From: Gentiana macrophylla
Lineage: Eukaryota; Streptophyta; Magnoliopsida; Gentianales; Gentianaceae
NCBI GenBank assembly: GCA_026214975.1
Contig: CM047806.1
Coordinates: forward strand, 105,196,272 to 105,260,271
Direction: 5' to 3'
DNA length: 64,000 bases
In this document: in pieces, positions 45,559 through 58,138 of the stretch
Position numbering within the stretch: the first letter of the stretch is position 1
Layout: every line of letters begins with the position of its first letter
Made by a program: the position numbers and the translations under genes
The notes under the pieces: model-generated
Told to the model about the DNA's origin: nothing
The model's database searches: none
The model's input: the letters and a program-made list of their open reading frames with translations, nothing else

Positions 45559-46917
45559 TATTCATGTTATTGTTGGTGTATTTTTGTTGGTTCTCTTTTT
45601 ATTCTTGATATAGATTGTATTTTATAATATATATATAATATATATAGATGTGTGCTATCCTTTCTGTTCTGTCGAAAATATAATCTATATATATATCATA
45701 TATAGTATCATATGTATAGTAGTATGCATATTAAATCTGCATGTTTGGTCGTCCGGCTTTAGCGACGTTTTGGTTGTCGCTATACCAAAATTTTTGTCCT
45801 TTTCCCTTTTTTTTTGTTTTTTTTTGGTTAGGTAAAACGAAGTCGTATGATTTGTGCACGAAGGTGCATTTCGATCTTCGAAATTTTTTGGTTAAGTAAA
45901 ACAAAGTCGTATGATTTGATACGGTGCCACAAAAACTACTAGAAAATAAAATATTGTAGTATCATATATGGTAGTATTATTATTTATCTTACCTTGTTCT
46001 TTTTATTATTACCTATTAAAGTTGCATACTAGGGACGACCAAATTCCTTTCCCTGCCCACCCCCCCTTTATTACGTGTGCCTTTTTTTTCTTCTTTTTTA
46101 CTAATATATTTGCTATTATGGATCGACGAACGGCGAATTTCCACCGCCTTCTTCTCCAATGCCCACACTCCACGTTTAACGTTCCACTAGCGTTTTTTTG
46201 GCACCGTCCTCAGCTCGTTGGATATGAATAGGAGGTTTTGAGTCGGTCATGGATCATTTCCCCGTTGTTGCTTTCAAAGTTCGGTGAGACCCGATCCTTT
46301 GCGACAATTTGCTTTGATTTTCCATGGTACAGCGTTGTTGATTTTCATTTTCATTCTGCGCAGTTTGTTACCGCTTGTATCGCGTCTGTGAGTTCTCGCC
46401 GCAAATCGGGGCGGTGGCGGTGGCTGTGGCGGAGTATCGGTGGCCTTCTATTGCTTGGCTTTTGCTTCAATTTGCTGCTTGGGCTTAGAAGCAATTCTCG
46501 TTGATTTTTCGCTGAATTCATCAGGTGACTATCAAATACCTATTTCTGTAATCGGGTTTTTTGGTTTAAATCATGATTTAGCAATCGCAGCCATTATCCT
46601 CCAAATTCAAGGCGGAATTTTTTGCCGAGGATAGATTGAACGCAATTTTTCTTTTGGTGGTTTATTTTTCCTCCGTGATTGCATTATGTTATGATGCTCG
46701 ATTATTCGCCACTTATTGAATTGAAAATCAGAATTTTAGCACAATCCCCTGATTTCTCTGAGAAAAGGGTAGTAGAAAGGATGTATTTTTATATATGTGA
46801 TGGATTTTGTGTGTGTGTGTTTATCTCTTTTTCTTTTCTATGTTGTTGAAATGCTAAATCTGTTCTAATTTGCTTGTGTTTTAATCAGGAAGTTTTCCAA
46901 TCGGACCAAGAATTGTG
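45559..46917 (+). promoter_or_regulatory. Upstream and 5'-UTR region of the guanylate kinase gene
   Basis: AT-rich upstream DNA with TA microsatellites at 45620-45700 and direct repeats of AAAACRAAGTCGTATGATTTG at 45835 and 45899. GC-rich leader-like sequence lies around 46380-46500. A 5'-UTR intron appears to end at TTTTAATCAG (46889), leaving AAGTTTTCC to the ATG as the last UTR exon. The transcription start is not determined. Confidence 0.5.
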
Positions 46918-49900
46918 ATGGTGAGTAAATGGTTATAAATAAATATTATTCATTGGATGCTTGGTATGAATTGCATTCTGATATAATACCTGCAGGGGGA
47001 AGCTCCCGCATTTGTTTCCGACGACCTGCTAGGAGATAATTCCAGTGGATTTGATTCAAAGACAGCTATTGATGTTGACGAAAAAACTGTATGGTCCTCC
47101 ATTTAGATGATGTGATTCACTTTCAGTTAAAATATTTTTTGTAGTTCATTGATTTCTTGATGTCCATTATGTATATTTTTTGTCGTGATTGATCAGTATG
47201 TGATTGGTGGCAATGGTTACGGATCACCGTTAGGGGTCCAAATCTATGACAAATCAAGTGGTGAATGGTAAGTTGTTTTATACAACTGCAAGAGGTTATG
47301 TTGTTATTTCTTTGATAAAAATGTAGTTTTGTTGTTTGAAATGAATTTCACTATTAAGAGGTCCTAAAGTTACTAAATGCTGGTTTGTTGTTTGATATGA
47401 ATTTCAGGGTTATACCTACGGAGTTAGGAACGGGGCCTAAAGTTTCTAATGGCTGCTCAGCTATGCTTTTAAATGAAGAACGGATACTGATTACTACGGG
47501 AGATTCTAATGTTGGTGGTGGCTTTTGGTTCCTGGAGGTGTGAACTCTTGGCATGAAATCTGAAAGAACTTTTACGGTTTTTGATATTCATTCATGTTAT
47601 TGTTAGATCATGCCTTGGTTTGAAACTGGACTTGTTGAATTAAATTTGAGAAACAAATTAAATTATCCCCCATATTTGAGGAGTAAATCGTACGAAGTGT
47701 AGAAGATGACTGCTTTTTTGGAATCTTTGATTTTGTTTCTTAAATTGTATTCATCATTCTGCTTTGAAACAGATGGACACGCCATTTGTTAGACTGCAAA
47801 AAAAGAACCTGGGAACAGAGGTGATTGCCTGGAGCAAAGGAATTGTAGGCATTTGTAACATCCCGACTTTTCAGAAAAGGGCAAAAGAGTCTTTTAACTA
47901 AAATTCAGATTTTTCGTTTTATTTAAATAAATGGTTTAAAGTATGTCTATTTATATATATATTCGAAATCTATATATTTAAAAGGATTTATTGGGATTAA
48001 TTGGTAATTAGGAGAATTTTGAGGACTTAAATGGTAATAACTCCTTGGGGAGTTATTTTCATAATTAAAACTCCCACTTAATTGAGGAGTTATCGAATTA
48101 GTTTTGTTGAAAAGAACGTGCAAACATTTTTCTGCAAATTAAGAAAAGAGAAAAGAAAACAAATGGATACTTTTGGGCATATCTCCGCGACCGTTAATCC
48201 GTTTTGAAATCCGAAAGTACCGCTGGAATCGTGAGAAGACGAGGATCGTTTTGATACCAGAATTTGGGTCTGATTCTCAGGTATGTTGAAGTCGAATTTC
48301 TGCTGTGAATTCATGAAAAGGATCATGAATTCATGTTCTAGGTTTTGTTTCGTAGTTCTTTGTTTAGAAGCTTTGATCATCAATTAATTCATGTTAATTG
48401 TGATCTTTTAGATCTTGTTTGAGGCCTGTTTAAGTGCTGCAGAGATTGGTTTGGTTTGTGGCTTCAATCAAGTAAGAGGCTCTTCCTAATGTTTAATTAA
48501 TGTTTTATGATATTAAGGTTGTGTTTTGGGTATGATTTGTGGTTAGAATTCATGCTAGATGTTGTTGTTATAATACGACGTGTTATAGCATGTTTAGAAC
48601 CTATTTTGATGCCTTTTGGATGTATATTTTGATGTCCAACTTGGTTGGGTTTGAGTAGAAATCGATAGAGTGCAGAAAACTGTGTTTTGTGCAGTTTTGC
48701 CCAGTTTTGGCGCCCACCAAACCTTTTGGCGCGCCCCAAACCTGAACCAGAGAGTTTTGTGAGCTTTTTGGTGCATTTTTGGCGCACCCCAAAGGCTTTG
48801 GCGCCCCCCAAACCTGAACAGAGAGTTTAGAAGAGTCTCTCGATGCATTTTTAAGCGCGACGCCAAAGGTGTTGGCGCCCAACATCTTTGTTTAAATGTT
48901 ATTTTGATTGTTTTAAGCTATGAGATGAGTTCTAAATGTTATATCTTGATTTAATAACAATAAATGAACATGAACAAGCCTGGATTAAGCTTCTGATGCG
49001 TTTAGTTCCGGCACCGAATGTACTCTTCAAGGGAGTTGAAGTTCGGGACCGTCGGAAGGGTATGAATGGCTTGTGCTTTAGCCATGGAATTAGTATTCCT
49101 CAATGTCTGTATGTATGTGCTAGTGATTGTCCTTGTCCAGGGTCTAAGTAAGAGAGTAGTATTTGTGAGGGAGCTTACTTGAAAATATTTAGGTGGCTAG
49201 TTAACAATTAATAATAAACATACTTGTGTAGAAAAAAGACTAAACATCGTAACACTCTTGGTAAGGCACCTAGCTATATCGCGATGTGTGGGCGGTCAGA
49301 TAAAGTGAATAACTCTGCTGGCCTATAAACGGCTAAATGGCAGGGGGACTTCGCCGAACGTGTGCACCATCGGGCTTTCCCCCGTGGCTATCGGTGTGAG
49401 CCAATGATAGGTTGCAAACGATACCTCATGGTGGGTAGCACCATGCGTTGTGCCCTTGAGTGCCGATGTGACAAAGATAAGTTATGTTAGAAACGTTTAG
49501 TCACGACATGTTGATGGACATGGAGTGAACTCTAGATCGAGTCGGTCTCATAAAGATAACATAATAATAATTAATGAACCTTTCGTTGTAAGTCTTGATT
49601 ATACATTAGCTTCTTCCTCTTGCTAAGTACTTTGTACTTACCTCAATTGCATATGTTGTTTTGGTGTGCTTTTGGGGTGAGAAGATCGAACAGTTAGCCT
49701 TGAGCTCGTTGAAGAGTTCAATGACGATTCAGTGACATTGACGCCATGATGACGTTTTATTCTTACTTTCTATTATAGGTTGTGCTAGATTTTGTACCTT
49801 TTGTTTTAAAGAACCTGTTGTACCTTCTTCTAAAAGAATCTTTGTAAGACAAGTGTTGTATCTTTCTTTTGTAGCATCGTACGTTGTAAGCTTTATCTTG

Positions 49901-50365
49901 TTATTGTAAGGTTCTCCTTTCTACCCCTAGTCGGTTTGTATTCTATTCTAGTAGCATTTATGAGTTTACCCGAGCCTTTTGGGCTTCCGTTGCTTTAATT
50001 ATGATACGACGACGTAGAGGCTGGCGTATAATTTTGGATTTATTTAATGTTATACGCGCCGAACGTTCTCTTCCGGATAAGGGCTCGGTATCCGGGAGCG
50101 GGGCGTTACAGCATTTCTGCAGATAAGCCTGTTGTTATTAGCGGACCTTCTGGAGTCGGCAATGGGACTTTGATTACTAAACTAATGAAAGAGTTTCCAT
50201 CCATGTTCGGGTTTCCGTTAGTCACACTACGCGCCGTCCACGAGAGAAGGAGCAAAATGGGATCCATTATCATTTCACTGAAAGAAGTGTTATGGTAGAA
50301 GAGAAAAAAAAAGGGAAATTCATGGCCTCCAGAGGAATACATATCTCGAGCTACTTTGCATTTGG
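46918..50365 (+). pseudogene. Guanylate kinase with N-terminal kelch-like part, disrupted
   Basis: Exons by GT-AG boundaries: 46918-46920 (ATG alone), 46996-47088, 47197-47267, 47408-47537, and 47773-47853 joined to 50116 to about 50365. The predicted start 'MGEAPAF' and 'YVIGGNGYG', 'VQIYDKSSGEW', 'WFLE', 'DTPFVRLQKKNLGTEV' match the N-terminus of Arabidopsis guanylate kinases 1/2. The kinase domain then begins '[15 protein letters not shown]'. Guanylate kinase converts GMP to GDP with ATP. Three faults: a 2257-bp solo LTR splits the last exon, the P-loop Lys is Asn (AAT at 50161-50163), and a frameshift near 50213-50219 precedes 'SHTTR' and '[12 protein letters not shown]'. No later exons (rest of the kinase domain) were found. 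First exons are clean, so decay is probably recent. Confidence 0.88.
47854..50110 (+). mobile_element. Solo LTR, chromovirus-like, inside the guanylate kinase gene
   Basis: Starts TGTAACATCCCGAC and ends GGGGCGTTACA. The 5-bp duplication GCATT flanks it (47849-47853 and 50111-50115). Removing it with one duplication restores the reading frame across codons Ile-Ser. There are no internal genes, so this is the residue of recombination between two LTRs. The stretch 48985-49085 matches the truncated LTR at 8995-9090. Repeats of GGCGC(A/C)CCCAAA lie at 48710-48820. Start and end resemble plant chromovirus (Tekay-like) LTRs. Confidence 0.9.
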
Positions 50366-51863
50366 TTAGCTTTTTTCTTCTTGATTCCTTTACCATTTAT
50401 CATCTTGTCATGTTATCTTTGTATGTTCGTTGATTATATTTAGTTCATGAAGGATGAAATTTCTTTTACTTGCACTCGATTTGTTGATGATCTTGCTAAT
50501 TGAAGATGTCTTATTATGATTAAGTTTATATGCAATAGATTTAGTGGTATGGGTTCCCGATGTAGCGGATTTGCTTACCATGTTGTTGTTGGTGAATTCT
50601 TAGCTCTTTAAGCTATACACTGTTCCAACTATCATGGAATACAACATTTGTAGATGATGTTGGTTGCATTTATATGATTTGATTCTACTTATGCAAAAGT
50701 TGGCATGACTAGGATTGTGGAGGAGAGGAGGCGTGTTCTTGTAGATTCATGTTGCGTATAGCCGATCAGTATATAGCTTATCAACCTAAGACGAAAAAGA
50801 GGAGAACTCAAAATTTTAACATCTTTGAGAAGGCTGCACATTTCAGGCAATTCCGTTGTATGTTTTCTGTGTTTGCGAGTTCTTTTTGGTGGGATTTGAG
50901 TGGAGCTGTTGGTATTGATGGTTTTTACCTGTGAGCCACTTTTGATGACTAGATTGAATCCATAATTAGTAGTGTGTGTATTGAGAATTTGCGTTTGGGA
51001 CGTCTTTTTTGGTAGGATATTGGTATTGATGTGTTAAAGATTGAAATATTCAAAAATAAAGACCTGAATTTGCTATATCTTCTTGTATATATGATTGTCA
51101 TCTACAAGTGTGCTTGTTGTTTTCATTTATTGGATTTTTGAAGTTAATAAAAGAATCGAATCTATTTGACGCATTTTTTTTTACACAGTTTTGCATCAGA
51201 TGGTGAAGTTCTGATTGTTTTTCTATCCAGTCATCTATAAGCATTGGTGTCATTTGTTCATGTTAATTTGATTTCTGCCATATATTTTAGCTTTTTGTAC
51301 ACGAAGGTGTATTTCGATCTTCACTATCGTTTAGATGCTTTTCTAAGCATTGAAGTAGGTTCGTGTTTTTTTTATTTTTGCTAAAGTGAATTTATTGCAG
51401 ACATAAAAACTATAACCGGTTTATAAAAAAAATGAGGGCAAACAGTCATAGTACGGTGTGCCTTTAAGTATGCATTTACGCTTTTTAATTTTGATAGCTA
51501 ATATTCCAAGCTTATAGCATAACAACCGAGAGCCACATCGTGCGGAGCACGATTCCCCCACTAGTATATATATATATATATATAACCAGTTGATGTCGAA
51601 GGTTGCTCTATAGTTTAATATGCTGCTGCTGTAAATATTTTGCACTGTATAGTTGCTTACAATTTTGTGTTTATGTTCGAAAGTTGCAGGAAAGAAAATA
51701 ATCATAATAATAATAATAAAAAGAGGGTAATAATTCTTTCTGCAGGCTTTGGTTTAACTAGCCAAATAATGAAAGGGTACAGTGTCTTGGTTCCAACGTT
51801 TGTAAAAAAAAAAATAAAAAAAAAATAGTAATGATAATAAAGGGGGAGCAGCAGCTAAAAAGA

Positions 51864-51894
<31 letters not shown>

Positions 51895-51989
51895 TGGATG
51901 TTTGTTTTTTTAAAAAGACTGCGGTTGAGCCTTATCTGTTAATTGATATAGTTTCGGGTATGGTTTCTGGTGTATTTTGACACAACATC
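50366..51989. other. Region after the guanylate kinase fragment, no gene recognised
   Basis: Probably the intron after the broken kinase exon plus later insertions. Contains a TA microsatellite at 51566-51584, an AAT run at 51700-51720 and A-rich tracts at 51805-51895. A 26-base motif near 51299 (ACGAAGGTGTATTTCGATC) also occurs near 45857 in the promoter region. Confidence 0.5.
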
Positions 51990-53222
51990 GTGTAGAGACC
52001 CTCTGAGGGGAGAAACACGGGATCACCGAAAAAAAAATCTTAGCTATGTGGGGTGTTGTGCTTAGTAGACATCACTTTCTATGCAATGTGATAAGTAGTA
52101 TAATTAGAATGGTCTAGGACTAGAAGTCCCTAAGGAACCTTTTATGTGGAATGAACCTAGGAGGTTAGCTTAAGTACGCTTAAACATATTTGAGAGCCTA
52201 AAAAATTAAGTATACTTGTCCTTGGTGAGACATGTTTATTTTTCGCAGCCGGGACGGTTGATGCCCTGGGGTCGGTTAGACTCAGGGTGTTGGACTCCAC
52301 TTAAGGACAAGCTCTATGCCATATGAGGGGCTGAAAGTGTCGTGGTGCAGTCTTTACCTCGCAGTGTCATTGGACTTGTGTGCAACTCATCCCTTGATTG
52401 GTTGAGTCTTACTAGTGAGACTAGTATAGGGGATCAAGCCTTATTACATATGTGGTAGTACTGATAACTTTTATGCTAATACTTGTTTTAAATTCGGTGC
52501 TTCTACCCTTTACTGAATGCTTATGTACTCACCCCTTTATTTGTATGTTTGTTCAAACCCCGAAAAGGTGATACAGGTTACTATGATGCAGTGACGGACC
52601 CAGGAATTTTTTCCAGTGGAGGCCAAATTTTAAAAAAAAGGGTTAAAAAAATATAGCAGCTGGGTCTTGAACAAGTGACCTCACGTATTGAGGTTATGCT
52701 TGTAACCAGTTGAACTAAATAGACATTTACACTAAAACTTGTCTGAAATAACATGCATACACGATATTTAATATTATTAGAGGGGTATTTTAGTAACTTC
52801 AAGACAAAAGTTGAGTGAAATGGTCGTGCACCCCCTTTTCTATGCTAGGTCCGTCCCTGCTATGATGGTGATGATATTTATTATGAGGATTAAGCATGTG
52901 GTGCCGCTCAGAAGTCTTTTACTTTTATATAGTTGTTTTAGATGTTTGGAACTTGGTTTAGACTTTTGAACTCTCTCTTTTGGGTTGAAATAATGATTAG
53001 ACATTGTTACATTTCTTTCAGTTGAATGTTGTCGGATACATCTTTTGATTTTCTTTAGTTGGTTCGACATTGTTGTCATTTAAGTTTTCCGTGTCTTTTC
53101 ATTTTTGCTTTAACTCTGATGTAATTAAGTAAAGCTTATGTATATAATTTATTTAAATATTAAATTATATACATGCCGGAGTTCAATTCGGATAAGGACA
53201 CGGTGTCCGAACGGGCGTCACA
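51990..53222 (+). mobile_element. LTR remnant, chromovirus-like
   Basis: Ends TGTCCGAACGGGCGTCACA at 53222, after a stretch (53170-53210) with GGATAAGGACACGGTGTCCG. This is comparable to GGATAAGGGCTCGGTATCCG at the end of the solo LTR at 50110. The middle has the 'ATGTACTCACCCC' type motif near 52524. The start is not visible and no duplication could be matched. MITE 2 lies inside it. Confidence 0.5.
52589..52859. mobile_element. hAT-type MITE 2
   Basis: 271 bases. Terminal inverted repeats CAGTGACGGACC/GGTCCGTCCCTG match at 11 of 12. A perfect 8-bp duplication CTATGATG flanks it (52581-52588 and 52860-52867). The ends resemble MITE 1 (GGACGGA core), so one hAT transposase group may mobilise both. 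No coding sequence. Confidence 0.92.
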
Positions 53223-54045
53223 TTGGCCTTCGTTTTACTTTTCCTTTGGTTTCAAAGCATCCGGCGTCGTCCTCTTTCCAATAGGTTTACGAGGTGAATT
53301 GGTTCAAACAAGTGAGTCCTACCAAGGCGCTTTTCAAGATTTGTGGGTCGATTCAGGCATATAAGAGAATGGCTTGGGCAATGGACATGCCAAAACGTGG
53401 GTGAAGAGGAAGAAGTAGGAGATGATCTACAGTTGGAGAGCCATTTTTCACGTATCATTTTTTTTGTTTGTTGTTCTTTTTTGGTCGATTCATGTTTTGT
53501 CATAAAAGTCAACTGTTTTTTATCGTCATATTTTAACTTCTTTGCTTGATACTATTAGTTCTGTATTTTTCTTCCTTCCTTGCTTGAATGTTTCTATTCA
53601 ATTCTAAAAAAAAATAAAAATTTGTCACATAACTACTTTTCCTTCCTTGCTTGAATGTTTATATTCAATTCTAAAAAAAAAATTGTCACAGAACTTACTT
53701 TTTTGATTGAAGTGTCAAAGTTTTTTAGCAAGTTGTAGCAAAAATCAATGAAACTATATAAAAGTACACACTAAATCTATTCAGTCTTTTAGATCATAAA
53801 ATTTACTATAAGATTAAAATGGCTTAAAATTATAGTAATGTTACAAATTAAAGAGCATTTGTTGATTTAGCTGCTTGGATAATCTCTTCTTCTGAAGCTA
53901 CTCTTTTTCCAAATATGATATTATCTTTGATGGGTGTAGCAAAGAGTATAGGCTACTGGCTTGCTAAGGCTATTTGTTGCCTCAGCCATTTTTGTTTCGC
54001 CGAATTGGATTAAAAACTAATTGAGATGTTGTTGTGTGTCAATTG
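53223..54045. other. No gene recognised
   Basis: Includes a 66-bp tandem duplication at about 53571-53701 (CCTTCCTTGCTTGAATGTTT and ATTCAATTCTAAAAAAAA). A frame at 53173-53364 is unconvincing. Confidence 0.5.
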
Positions 54046-54049
54046 ATAT

Positions 54050-54500
54050 CATATCTGAAGGTGTTACTGTGTATGTGAAGTGTCACTGTAAAAACCAGTG
54101 TTACTACATACGTAAAGAGTTACTGTGTATGTGAACTGTCACCGTAATAATTATGTTGGTGTCACTGTGAGAATTGAGAAATGTGAGGGTGTCAAACGTA
54201 AGTGCGTTACTATGAAATCTATGATATTGTCACTGTGTAGATAAGGTGTTACTGTGAAATATGTGCTAGTGTCATTGTGAGTACATAAGGTATATATTAC
54301 AATGAAATCTGTGCTAGTCTCTCTATGAAATCTATGGTGGCATCTTTATGAAATCTATGGTTGTGTCACTGTGAGTATATAAGGTGTTACTGTGAAATTT
54401 GTACTAGTGTATGGTGAGTACATAAGGTGTTACTGTGAATGTGCTAGTGTCTATGTGAGTACATAAGGTGTTACTGTGAAATCTGTGCAAGTCAATGAAA
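54050..54500 (+). repeat. Degenerate minisatellite (GTGTTACTGTG type)
   Basis: About ten copies of a 35-50 base unit built from AAGGTGTTACTGTGAAATCTGTGC and AGTGTCACTGTGAGTACAT. Related phrases occur at 33940-34050. Confidence 0.7.
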
Positions 54501-54959
54501 GGCTGTCGGTATTGCTGAGACGAAAAAATTACACAAGAGCAATTTTTACTCCAGTGTTAGGATATGAAAAAAATACCACCATCTATCCTTGAAACTGTTT
54601 TACCGTCCACAGTTTTTCCGCCGCCGCCGGAACGCTCAACTCCTCCTCCTCCTCACCTCCTCAGTTCTCACTTCCTTCTTAGTCTCCCTTTCTCAATTTT
54701 CCGTCATCACCAATTACCCTCGCTCCTTGCCCGCACCTTATACTTCTTTTCCGGCAAGACAATATTCTCCTCTTTGTGAGTGCAATAGCTTTTGTCTCCA
54801 TTTCCTCCCAAGCTTGAACGTGGCACTATCTTATGATTTCAACACCTCCGTGTCAAATGTTTCCATCCGTACAATAGTGCTTACCGTTGTATTAAAACCA
54901 ATTGGTGAAAGTAAATGAACTACTTTATTTCTTAACACGATACGCTTTTTCTCGCTACC

Positions 54960-56650
54960 GCTTTTGAATGCAATCACTGTGGGCAAGAAGGGACACATCA
55001 AGAAATTTTGCTTTAAATTGAAACGGAGAAAAGGAAAACAAAGGACAAGAAATATGATGATAAGAAGGAAGATAAAGTTAATACGACTTTTTTCTCGATG
55101 ATTTTCTTGTGTTTCAACTGGTTGATGATGTTATTCTTGATGATGATATGACTAGTTGGGTTGTTGACAGTGGTGCTTCCATCCATGCTACTTCAAGAAG
55201 AGAGTTTTTCACATCCTACCCTCCAGGTGACTTTGGTGATGTGAGAATGGCTCAGGATTCTATCTTAAAGTGTGCTGGTGTTGGAGATATTAGTTTAGAG
55301 ATGTCTGTTGGTACCAAACTGATTCTTAGACGGGTTAAGCATGTTACAAGGATCCGGTTGAATTTGATTTCTGTTGGCAGGCTGTGTGATGATGGTTATA
55401 ATAGCTCATTTTCATGTGATAAGTGGAAGCTCACATAGGGGTCTTCAGTTGTGGCTAGAGGTACAAAGACACCTTCACTTTTCTTGACTCAAGCCAAAGT
55501 TATTGTTGATGAGCCTTAGGCAGTGGAGTCACGTGATGAGACCGAGTTGTGGCATAAGAGGTAATGTCATATGAGCTTGAAAAGAATGACTGTCTTATCT
55601 AAGAGAAATTTATCGTCTTGTTCTAACAGTTTACATTTGGAGAAACGTGCTCATTGTCTTGTAGGGAAGCAAACTTGAGTTTCTTTTAAATCAAATCCAT
55701 CTTCAAGAAAGTCAGAAGTACTTGAGCTTGTTCATTCAGATGTTTGTGGTCCTATGAAGACAAGGACGCTTGGTGGTTCATGCTATTTGGTGACTTTTAT
55801 TGATGATCACTCAAGAAAACTTTGGGTCTACACTTTGAAGACAAAAGATCAAGTGTTAGACGTGTTCAAGCAGTTTCAAGTTTCAGTTGAAAGGGAAACT
55901 GGAAAGAAGTTGAAGTGTATTCGGACTGACAATGGAGGTGAATACAAAGGTCCATTTCATTATTACTGTAAGTAGCAGTGTATCAGACATGAGAGAACAC
56001 CGTCAAAGACTCCGCAGTTGAATGGCTTGGCAGAGAGGATGGACAGAACATTAGTTGAGAGAGCCAGATGTTTGCTATCACAAGCCGGATTGCCTAAATC
56101 CTTTTAGGGTGAAGCTTTGAGTACAGTTGTTCATGTACTAAATTTGTCTCTATGTGTTCCTTTGCATAATGATGTTCCTCAGAAGGTATGGTCAGGTAAA
56201 GATGTATCTTACCATTATTTACAAGTTTTTGGTTGTAAAGCTTATGTTCACATTCCTAAAGATGAGAGGTCTAAGCTTGATGCTAAGACTAAACAATGTA
56301 TTTTTCTGGGTTATGGTCAAGATGAATTTGGGTACAAATTTTATGACCTGTTGAGAAGAAAGTGATTAGAAGCCGAGATGTTGTGTTTGCAGATAATGAA
56401 ACTTTGCAGGATGTTGACAAAAATCAGAATTCAACACCTCAGGCTAGTGATTAGTGGAGATTTTGTGGGTCGTGGTTTTTACTTTCTCACATCGAGAGGG
56501 GTTTTCCACGTTAAAATTGTGGTGTTGATTTTCTTTGTGTTTTCGTTTCGCTTTATTTGTGATTTATCTTCGTTGGGTTACATCGTTTAATTCTGTTGCG
56601 TGTCATTAGGAAGACTTTGTGTGTATTTGTGATACGTGTGGTATTGTGGT
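54960..56650 (+). mobile_element. Degenerate Ty1/copia remnant (zinc knuckle to integrase, then LTR end)
   Basis: A zinc knuckle 'CNHCGxxGHIKKFC' at about 54972-55010 needs one base removed to read through. The protease follows at 55140-55180 ('SWVVDSGASIHAT'), then the pre-integrase 'ELWHKR', and the integrase at 55754-56365 with 'LVTFIDDHSRKLWVY', 'RTDNGGEYKG', 'ERTPSKTPQLNGLAER' and 'FGCKAYVHIPKDERSKLD'. Stops at 55436, 55518, 55561, 55675, 55972 and 56105 interrupt it. After about 56450 the text changes to LTR-end-like DNA (AGAGGGGTTTTCCACG), so reverse transcriptase and RNase H were deleted. Confidence 0.85.
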
Positions 56651-58138
56651 TGTTTGTTTTCCCAACAAATGTGTGGTCGATTTCACTTTGTGTATGATTT
56701 ACACACTTAAAAAAACATTCTATTTTATATAACGTTTTATATCGTCGATGTCACTTTGTGTTTCTTTATTTTTCTATTTTTTATATAAAGTGTGTCTCCG
56801 GAATCTTTTTAATTTATTAATTTTATGTGCATCGGTTGATATAGACATATATATCATTTCTAGGTGACATACGGTATAGGTAAGTGTTTTATAATTGAGA
56901 ATGATTCAAATAGATATGTTTTATCATTTCTTGTGAAACTCATCCACCAAACGTATCAATCCCCAAATGTAAGAGGTCCAAATAGATGTTATTTCTGCCG
57001 CATATCTTCTATCACTTCCAATGTAAGATGACACATTGTTTATGCAGCACGGAAAATAAATCGGGATAATATGAAATTTCAATTCATAAATAAATTTTTA
57101 TAAGTACAATATATTAGAAACCCAAACTGAAAAGAAGATAAATATATCTTGTTATGTAAAATGAGGAGTAATTTTTTTATTGATAGCTGAAGTTCCGTTT
57201 CGTATTGTATAAGAAAAACACATCTCTTCACCTACTCTCTTCTTCAACGTGTAAATACACTTGTAAAACATATAAAATGACAAATGTAGCCATCAATACC
57301 ATAAGTTCCCAAGAAAATTAAATGGAAAAAAAAGGAGAACACACGTCACCCAAGTGGTAAAAGTGTTGAAACCCCATAGAGATTCGATTAAAATCGATGG
57401 TATATGCAAAATTGAACCCACTTTATGTGGTGCATAATCAATACGGGAAACCTTTGTTCGAATGCGATGATTCAGAACTTCTTATTGATGGGAAGGTAAA
57501 GTTTAGTTTTACCATATATAAATTGGATGATAATTCAAAGAATACAAACAGGAATACATAAAAAAATATGTAAAGATTCTGATCCTAAGATGTTTCTAGC
57601 ATAATATGATGCATTGCCGTAGCATTTCACCCTTTGCATATTTTTACTCCTGAAAAAGAAAGCGTAGTAGTACCTTGATAAAAGGAGTAAGAGGGGCATT
57701 GTAATGACCAAAGCTTTTGCACCACGGTTAAAGGTAGACATTCTTGGCCATCTTCTTCGGTAAATTTAAAAACACACCAAATTAATATCCATATAGTTTA
57801 AAAATGATATTGTAAATCCATAAAATTGAAATAGTAAACAAAACATTGGGTAACCTAATGGCGCAGATCTTTTTCACCATCCAAATGGAAAATACTCAAA
57901 CATCTACCTCTTAATAGACAATATGAATGCAATGTTATGAAAAACCACAAGTTAAGCAAAATTTATGGATGGTTGCAAGATTATGTATCTAGTAGTAGTA
58001 CACGGCTAATAATAAACACATATGGTGTACATTCCACATAACATTTGCTTGCTATCAAGACTCTTAACAAAGATACTCCGGCTAACACCATCCATAGTGT
58101 ACAAAGGGACCCAACTTCACACTTGTAAACTGTCAAAT
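56651..58138. other. No gene recognised
   Basis: AT-rich. A tRNA-derived-SINE-like phrase (CACCCAAGTGGTAAAAGTG, then AGATTCGATT) lies at 57347-57392 but is too weak to call. Confidence 0.5.

Noticed and set aside
50701..53227. Complete solo LTR bounded by TTGGC
   Set aside because: TTGGC occurs at both places, but the sequence after the left copy does not begin with TG and does not resemble an LTR start.
53173..53364. Small plus-strand gene
   Set aside because: It starts inside an LTR remnant and crosses its end; no family is recognised.
54564..54918. Pro/Ser-rich plus-strand proteins
   Set aside because: Low-complexity CCTCCTCCTC sequence read in two frames; no domain.
57347..57392. tRNA-derived SINE
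   Set aside because: Box A- and box B-like phrases are present, but no target duplication or A/T-rich tail could be paired with them.
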